Positions 5,987 to 9,219 of a DNA stretch of 9,219 bases are shown here, one piece after another. Below the pieces are notes generated by a model. That model did no database searches, was not told the origin of the DNA, and saw only the letters and a program-made list of their open reading frames with translations. The stretch lies in contig CAJUAW010000112.1 in the NCBI GenBank assembly GCA_910584605.1, positions 1 to 9,219 of the forward strand. The letters are read 5' to 3'. The stretch's first letter is position 1; every line of letters begins with the position of its first letter. A program made the position numbers and the translations under genes. This DNA is from an uncultured Oscillospiraceae bacterium. GTDB lineage: Bacteria > Bacillota_A > Clostridia > Oscillospirales > Oscillospiraceae.

Positions 5987-6967
5987 ATGAAGCAAACATT
6001 TGACGTTGTGGCCCTTGGAGAACTGCTGATCGACTTTACGCAGAACGGAGTCAGTGAACAAGGAAATCCGCTGCTGGAGGCCAACCCCGGCGGCGCGCCC
6101 TGCAATGTGCTGGCCATGCTGCAAAAGCTGGGGAAGTCCACCGCCTTTGTGGGCAAGGTGGGGGAGGATATGTTTGGCCGCCAGCTCCGCAAGGTGGTGG
6201 AACAGGCCGGCATCGACCTGACGAATCTGGTGATGGACCCCGCCGCCCACACGACCCTGGCCTTTGTGCAGACCTTCGCCAACGGCGATCGGGATTTCTC
6301 GTTCTACCGTGACCCCGGTGCGGATCTGCTGCTTACCGCCGACGAGGTGCCGGAGGATGTGATCGCCAATAGCCGTATCTTCCACTTTGGCACTCTGTCC
6401 ATGACCCATCCCGGCGTGCGTGAGGCCACCAAACGGGCAGTGGCCTGCGCAAAAGACGCCGGAGCTCTGGTGTCCTTTGATCCCAACCTCCGCCCGCCCC
6501 TGTGGGCCAGCCTGGAGGATGCCCGGGCGCAGATCGCCTGGGGCCTGGGGCAATGCGACGTGCTGAAGATTGCCGACAATGAGCTGGAATTCATGACCGG
6601 CCAGACGGACTTTGACAAGGGCGCCGCCGCCCTTCAGGAGCAGCACCCCAACATCCGCATTTTGAACGTCACTGCCGGTGGGGCGGGCAGCTACTCCTAC
6701 TACGGCGGCAGGAGGGTGTTTGTCCCCGCCGTCAAGCTGGGCGGCACCATCGAGACCACTGGCGCGGGGGACACCTTCTGCGCCTGCGCGCTGAATTTTG
6801 TTCTGGAACATGGCACGGAAAATTTGACCGAATCGGATCTGACCGATATGCTGTGCTTCGCCAACGCCGCCGCCTACCTTGTCACCACCAGAAAGGGCGC
6901 GATCCGCTCCATGCCGGAACAGACGGAGGTAGAAGCGCTTGTGAACGGAACCAGAGGTGGTCTGTGA
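5987..6967 (+). CDS. scrK: PfkB-family fructokinase
   Basis: This 326-aa cytoplasmic kinase probably converts fructose released by the neighbouring GH32 to fructose-6-phosphate with ATP. The N-terminus has the GELLIDF strand (residues 11-17). The first PfkB signature begins at GGAPCNV (35-41) and runs to FVGKVGEDMFG. The second signature is TTGAGDTF, with catalytic base Asp262 and its GAG anion hole (259-261). The length is typical of bacterial fructokinases. The ribosome site GGAGG (5977-5981) overlaps the stop codon of the preceding gene and lies 5 nt before the ATG. The stop codon TGA overlaps the next gene's ATG, indicating translational coupling. Another sugar kinase of the ribokinase family is possible, but the GH32 neighbours favour fructose. 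Confidence 0.92.
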   Translation: MKQTFDVVALGELLIDFTQNGVSEQGNPLLEANPGGAPCNVLAMLQKLGKSTAFVGKVGEDMFGRQLRKVVEQAGIDLTNLVMDPAAHTTLAFVQTFANGDRDFSFYRDPGADLLLTADEVPEDVIANSRIFHFGTLSMTHPGVREATKRAVACAKDAGALVSFDPNLRPPLWASLEDARAQIAWGLGQCDVLKIADNELEFMTGQTDFDKGAAALQEQHPNIRILNVTAGGAGSYSYYGGRRVFVPAVKLGGTIETTGAGDTFCACALNFVLEHGTENLTESDLTDMLCFANAAAYLVTTRKGAIRSMPEQTEVEALVNGTRGGL

Positions 6968-8508
6968 TGCGGAAGGGAAACGCTGGAATGAATATTGGGG
7001 CCGCGCCGGTCTGCCTGGTGTTGTTTTTATTGACCATGTTTTTACTCAGCGGCTGCGGACAAAATTCCGATGGAGACGGCAGCTTTGCCAACCCGGGAAC
7101 GGACAAAGATTTTTCCCAACTGACCACGCCGGAGCAGCAGGAGGCGGCTTACAACTATCAGGTGTATTTCCGGCCCGCCCTGGATGGAGGCGAGCAGCCC
7201 TATGCGGGGGACACTATGCCCTTCTATGAGGACGGCGTCTATTACATCTATTACCTGAAGGATAAGGGCGATTCCCGCAACCACTCCATTTATCTGGCCA
7301 CCACAACGGATTTTGTCCGCTACACCGAATATGACGAGGCGATCCTGGAGTCTACCCCGGGCGCCCAGGATGACTGGATCGGTACCGGTTCTGTGGTAAA
7401 GGTGGGTGAGAAATACTATTTGTTCTACACCGGCCACACCGATGGACCGATGGAGTTTAAGGAAAAAATCATGGTGGCGGAGGGGGACAGCCCCTTGGCG
7501 TTTACAAAGCGGCCGGACTGGGAGCTGATCCCGCCCGAGGAGCTGGGCCAGAAGCGGGACTTCCGCGACCCTCAGGCCTACTACGATCCTGACAGCGGGA
7601 GCATCACCCTGACGGTGACCGCCGCCCAGGACGGCGTGGCCCGGATCTTGAAGTTTACACTGAGCGCCGACCTGCAGACCAGCACCTATGACGGCATCAT
7701 CTTCTCCGACCCCACGGAACGCTTCTGGAACCTGGAGTGCAGCGATACCTTCCGTCTGGGTGACACCTGGTATCTCACCTACTCGGGCCAGGACGATACC
7801 CTCTGGTTTGCCAGCTCCGACACCCCCTACGGCCCCTACGGAGAGGCCAAGCGGCTGGACGGCAAGCTGTTCTACGCAGCCAAGCATGTGGAGGACGGCG
7901 TAAATTCCTACATGGTGGGCTGGGCCCGCCGGTCTGAGGTGATGTCCTCCACCGTGGGAGTCACCGACTGGGCGGGCAATCTGGCAGTACAGAAGATGAT
8001 TCAGAAAGAAAACGGGGATTTGGCGCTGGCACCGGTGGATTCTGTCGCGGAAGGCTTTACCGCCCGCCGGGCGCTGGCGGCAAAGAAACCGGAGGTGCTT
8101 GTAAAGGCTAAGGATTCCTACGTCTATACGGACGTCTTTACCTGCTATGAGAGCTTTCTGATCCGCGGCGAGTTCTGCTATGAGAAAGAGGGAATGTTTG
8201 GCCTGAGCTTTGACTTTGACGGCGACCCCGGATTGAACAAGTTTATTGGGGTCAATCCCACTGAACACAAGCTCCAGCTTTGGTTCAATGAGGGGGACAC
8301 CCTGATTGCTGAGACGGCGGCGGAACTCCAGCCGGGGAAAACCTATTCCTTTACCTATATACAAGAGGGCTCCGTAGGTGTCTTCTACATCGACGGCGCG
8401 GCGGCCCTTACGGTCCGCCTGTATGGCGCCAGCGGCAAGCCTGTTCAACTGTTCGCGAAGGATAACAGCGTACAGTTCACATCGCTGGAACAGTACACAC
8501 GGCCTTGA
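6967..8508 (+). CDS. GH32-like surface lipoprotein, putative fructan hydrolase
   Basis: This 513-aa protein probably sits on the outer face of the membrane. ATG 6967 overlaps the fructokinase stop (ATGA) and has AGAGGTGG (6953-6960) 6 nt upstream. A hydrophobic signal leads to the lipobox LLSGC with Cys30. The propeller keeps clan-J features: DFRDP with Asp201 and NLECSDTF with Glu257. The usual WMNDPNG is replaced by AGDTMPFYEDGVYY, in which Asp82 would be the nucleophile. The spacings 82-201-257 are close to those in the cytoplasmic GH32 (39-169-224). About residues 360-513 look like the beta-sandwich domain. It probably cuts fructan or fructooligosaccharide outside the cell to feed the importer. 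Linkage, exo/endo mode and even exact family (GH32 against a related clan member) are inferred. Confidence 0.85.
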   Translation: MRKGNAGMNIGAAPVCLVLFLLTMFLLSGCGQNSDGDGSFANPGTDKDFSQLTTPEQQEAAYNYQVYFRPALDGGEQPYAGDTMPFYEDGVYYIYYLKDKGDSRNHSIYLATTTDFVRYTEYDEAILESTPGAQDDWIGTGSVVKVGEKYYLFYTGHTDGPMEFKEKIMVAEGDSPLAFTKRPDWELIPPEELGQKRDFRDPQAYYDPDSGSITLTVTAAQDGVARILKFTLSADLQTSTYDGIIFSDPTERFWNLECSDTFRLGDTWYLTYSGQDDTLWFASSDTPYGPYGEAKRLDGKLFYAAKHVEDGVNSYMVGWARRSEVMSSTVGVTDWAGNLAVQKMIQKENGDLALAPVDSVAEGFTARRALAAKKPEVLVKAKDSYVYTDVFTCYESFLIRGEFCYEKEGMFGLSFDFDGDPGLNKFIGVNPTEHKLQLWFNEGDTLIAETAAELQPGKTYSFTYIQEGSVGVFYIDGAAALTVRLYGASGKPVQLFAKDNSVQFTSLEQYTRP

Positions 8509-8610
8509 TCATTTCTTCTGTTTTTGGGAGAAGAATGTAATGCCGAAAGAGGCGGTTGTTCAGAACACTGGCGGCAAGAGCTTGCCCGCAGCCAAATTGA
8601 ACGCAGCCAA

Positions 8611-8767
8611 CGGAACTTTTAGAGGCGGATTTTGTCTGATTCAAGCAGAAAGAGCGATAAAAGCAAAGAAAAGGTCCCGAGTAATGGTGAATTACTCAGG
8701 ACCTTTTGTAGGTCATTTTAGTTGGGATACTGTGTCTGGGTTGAAAGGGACAATGACAAATGTGTCA
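8611..8767. repeat. Direct repeat copy 1 of a structured ~155-bp element
   Basis: It aligns along its length with 8851-9006 at an offset of 239-240 bases, roughly three quarters identical, starting CGGAACTTTTAGAGG against CGGAATTTTTAGAGG. The central hairpin region (8676-8704) is identical in both copies for 29 bases, while the flanks have diverged. This copy lacks an obvious promoter at the position equivalent to 9029-9057. Confidence 0.8.
8669..8707. terminator. Bidirectional hairpin terminator, copy 1
   Basis: AAAAGGTCC, one C/A mismatch and GAGTAAT form the left arm; ATTACTC and GGACCTTTT form the right arm, with the 5-nt loop GGTGA (8686-8690). Rightward, it ends in TTTT and is the first strong terminator after the GH32-like lipoprotein gene, 160 nt beyond its stop. 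Leftward, the mismatch becomes a U-G pair and the tail is CTTTTCTTTGCTTTT-like, a better U tract. Confidence 0.7.
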
Positions 8768-8850
8768 TAGTTCCTCCCAAAACACCCCCAACGTCCACTC
8801 TATTTTGGACTGCGGCTATCTGAATTGGAGGGAATTTAAATGAAAGGAAT

Positions 8851-9006
8851 CGGAATTTTTAGAGGTGGATTTCAACCGATTTAGATAGGAAAGCCGATAA
8901 AACAAAGAAAAGGCCCCGAGTAATGGTGAATTACTCAGGACCTCTTGGGGGTCAGAATATTAGGGATGCTCTGTCTGATGTGAAATGGACAACGACAGAG
9001 TGCCTC
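8851..9006. repeat. Direct repeat copy 2 of a structured ~155-bp element
   Basis: Second copy of the element at 8611-8767, with one single-base gap before the hairpin. Its right part adds a CTCTGTC/GACAGAG inverted repeat (8969-8975, 8994-9000), of which copy 1 keeps only about four pairs. In both copies a TGA on the minus strand (8954-8952 here) lies just before the hairpin. Confidence 0.8.
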
Positions 9007-9022
9007 AAAAAATTCACCTACT
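8904..9022 (-). ncRNA. Candidate leftward small RNA, ~119 nt
   Basis: The predicted start, 7 nt beyond a good minus-strand -10, and the U tract after the hairpin at 8946-8908 delimit a short transcript. It would contain a CUCUGUC/GACAGAG stem (9000-8969), then the terminator hairpin with loop UCACC and a U-rich tail. It begins near AGUAGGUGAAUU; GGUGAAUU is exactly complementary to AAUUCACC in the terminator loop and upper stem. It could be a regulatory RNA, a short leader, or the transcript of an 18-codon frame. No known RNA family is recognised. Confidence 0.42.
8908..8946 (-). terminator. Leftward hairpin terminator, copy 2
   Basis: As + strand sequence the stem has three non-pairing positions (8914/8940, 8917/8937 and 8910/8944). 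Read as minus-strand RNA all three become G-U pairs, giving an uninterrupted 17-pair stem with a 5-nt loop. It is followed by UUUU-C-UUU-G-UUUU. This makes it a good terminator leftward and a weaker one rightward. Confidence 0.68.
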
Positions 9023-9028
9023 ACGCAA

Positions 9029-9057
9029 AGTATAGCACAAGGTGTCTGGTATTGCAA
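9029..9057 (-). promoter_or_regulatory. Strong candidate leftward promoter
   Basis: On the minus strand there is TTGCAA (9057-9052), a spacer of exactly 17 nt and TATACT (9034-9029), preceded by TGC for an extended -10. It matches the vegetative sigma-factor consensus well (4/6 and 5/6). No gene lies in the next 150 nt leftward, only the structured element and its terminator. Confidence 0.6.
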
Positions 9058-9164
9058 GCGTTGTCCTTGAAATTGGAATGTATTTGGGAAACAAATCAAC
9101 AGCGATCTTCCAGAGGTGCAGGACTAGTTAACATACAGATTCCCCGAGCCATTCGAACAGCAAT

Positions 9165-9219
9165 GAGACTGTCCCAAAAATTGTGTAAACCTGCAAGGTG
9201 GTGTAAAATAGAACTATCA
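9165..9219. mobile_element. Possible outer end of an IS256-like insertion sequence, truncated by window end
   Basis: From GAGACTGTCCCAAAAATTGT onward the sequence resembles the terminal inverted repeat and subterminal region I associate with IS256-family (Mutator-type) elements. It has GTGTAAA twice (9183-9189 and 9201-9207). No transposase codons are visible before the window ends. A contig stopping inside a multicopy IS end is common in short-read assemblies. The family assignment is from pattern memory and is tentative. Confidence 0.42.

Larger units (their letters stand above)
8509..9164. other. Gene-poor region with structured repeats
   Basis: No open frame here has a convincing start, composition or length on either strand. 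The region is more AT-rich than the operon. Near its left edge are a weak TCTTCT/AGAAGA hairpin (8514-8534) without a T run and a GGCAA/TTGCC hairpin (8573-8586). The 9-bp direct repeat CGCAGCCAA (8587-8595, 8602-8610) follows. The rest is two diverged copies of a structured element, a leftward promoter, and an ATTTG/CAAAT inverted repeat (9082-9096). Confidence 0.7.

Noticed and set aside
4499..6811. A 770-codon open frame antisense to the GH32 and fructokinase genes.
   Set aside because: It overlaps two clearly recognised enzymes, has low-complexity G/V/H/Q/L-rich composition and no ribosome site. Strong C/G-ending codon bias creates long antisense open frames in such genomes.
8510..8537. 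Hairpin TCTTCT/AGAAGA right after the last operon gene as its terminator.
   Set aside because: AT-rich 6-7 bp stem with a 9-nt loop and no following T run; the hairpin at 8669-8707 is much better.
8719..8769. A 16-codon leftward frame with ATG at 8769-8767 after a GGGAGG-like site.
   Set aside because: Very short, Ser/Leu/Thr-rich, and not conserved as a starting frame in copy 2. It is kept only as part of the note that both copies may be gene remnants.
8378..8770. A 130-codon rightward frame overlapping the end of the GH32-like gene.
   Set aside because: Its first third is an out-of-frame reading of the lipoprotein gene and the remainder crosses repeat copy 1 and its hairpin; no start signal or family resemblance.
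8611..9006. CRISPR array or tandem satellite.
   Set aside because: Only two copies of ~155 bp, 240 bp apart, diverged over the flanks, with no short regular repeats and spacers.

Overview
The window reads as one short-read contig from a high-GC, low-redundancy gut-type Bacillota, most likely an Oscillospiraceae-like Clostridia. This is inferred from strong AGGAGG-type ribosome sites, GC-rich C/G-ending codons in the genes beside AT-rich intergenic DNA, Bacillota-style CUT1 transporter components, and lipoprotein signals. Both ends look like assembly ends. Bases 1-32 are Illumina TruSeq adapter, not genome, and the last ~55 bases resemble the outer end of an insertion sequence (IS256-like, tentative).

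Layout. A LacI-family regulator, cut by the adapter, is transcribed leftward (33-149). A ~385-bp divergent control region follows. It holds a 99-bp MITE-like palindromic element (181-279), a leftward and one or two rightward promoters, and a series of TGCAAA/TTTGC motifs. Rightward genes are: two CUT1 ABC permeases (536-1480 and 1500-2405), an unrecognised 71-aa protein (2452-2667) and a large substrate-binding lipoprotein (2682-4358). A GC hairpin with a short T run (leaky-terminator type) comes next, then a cytoplasmic GH32 beta-fructosidase (4484-5977), a PfkB fructokinase (5987-6967) and a second, divergent GH32-like lipoprotein (6967-8508). The last 711 bases have no convincing protein gene. 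They contain two diverged direct copies of a structured element, a good leftward promoter and the possible IS end.

How the genes work together. Order and families (LacI, permease, permease, binding protein, GH32) match the sucrose/fructooligosaccharide sus/fus locus of Streptococcus pneumoniae. The proposed pathway is as follows. The surface GH32-like lipoprotein trims fructans or fructooligosaccharides. The binding lipoprotein captures the products and the two permeases import them unphosphorylated. The cytoplasmic GH32 releases fructose, and the fructokinase makes fructose-6-phosphate. No ATPase is encoded here, so a shared MsmK/MsmX-type ATPase encoded elsewhere is expected.

The least explained part is 8611-9057. 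A leftward promoter (9057-9029) leads into a hairpin-plus-U-tract terminator. Sequence differences between the two copies of that hairpin stay paired only if it is read as leftward RNA. This is a candidate ~120-nt small RNA.
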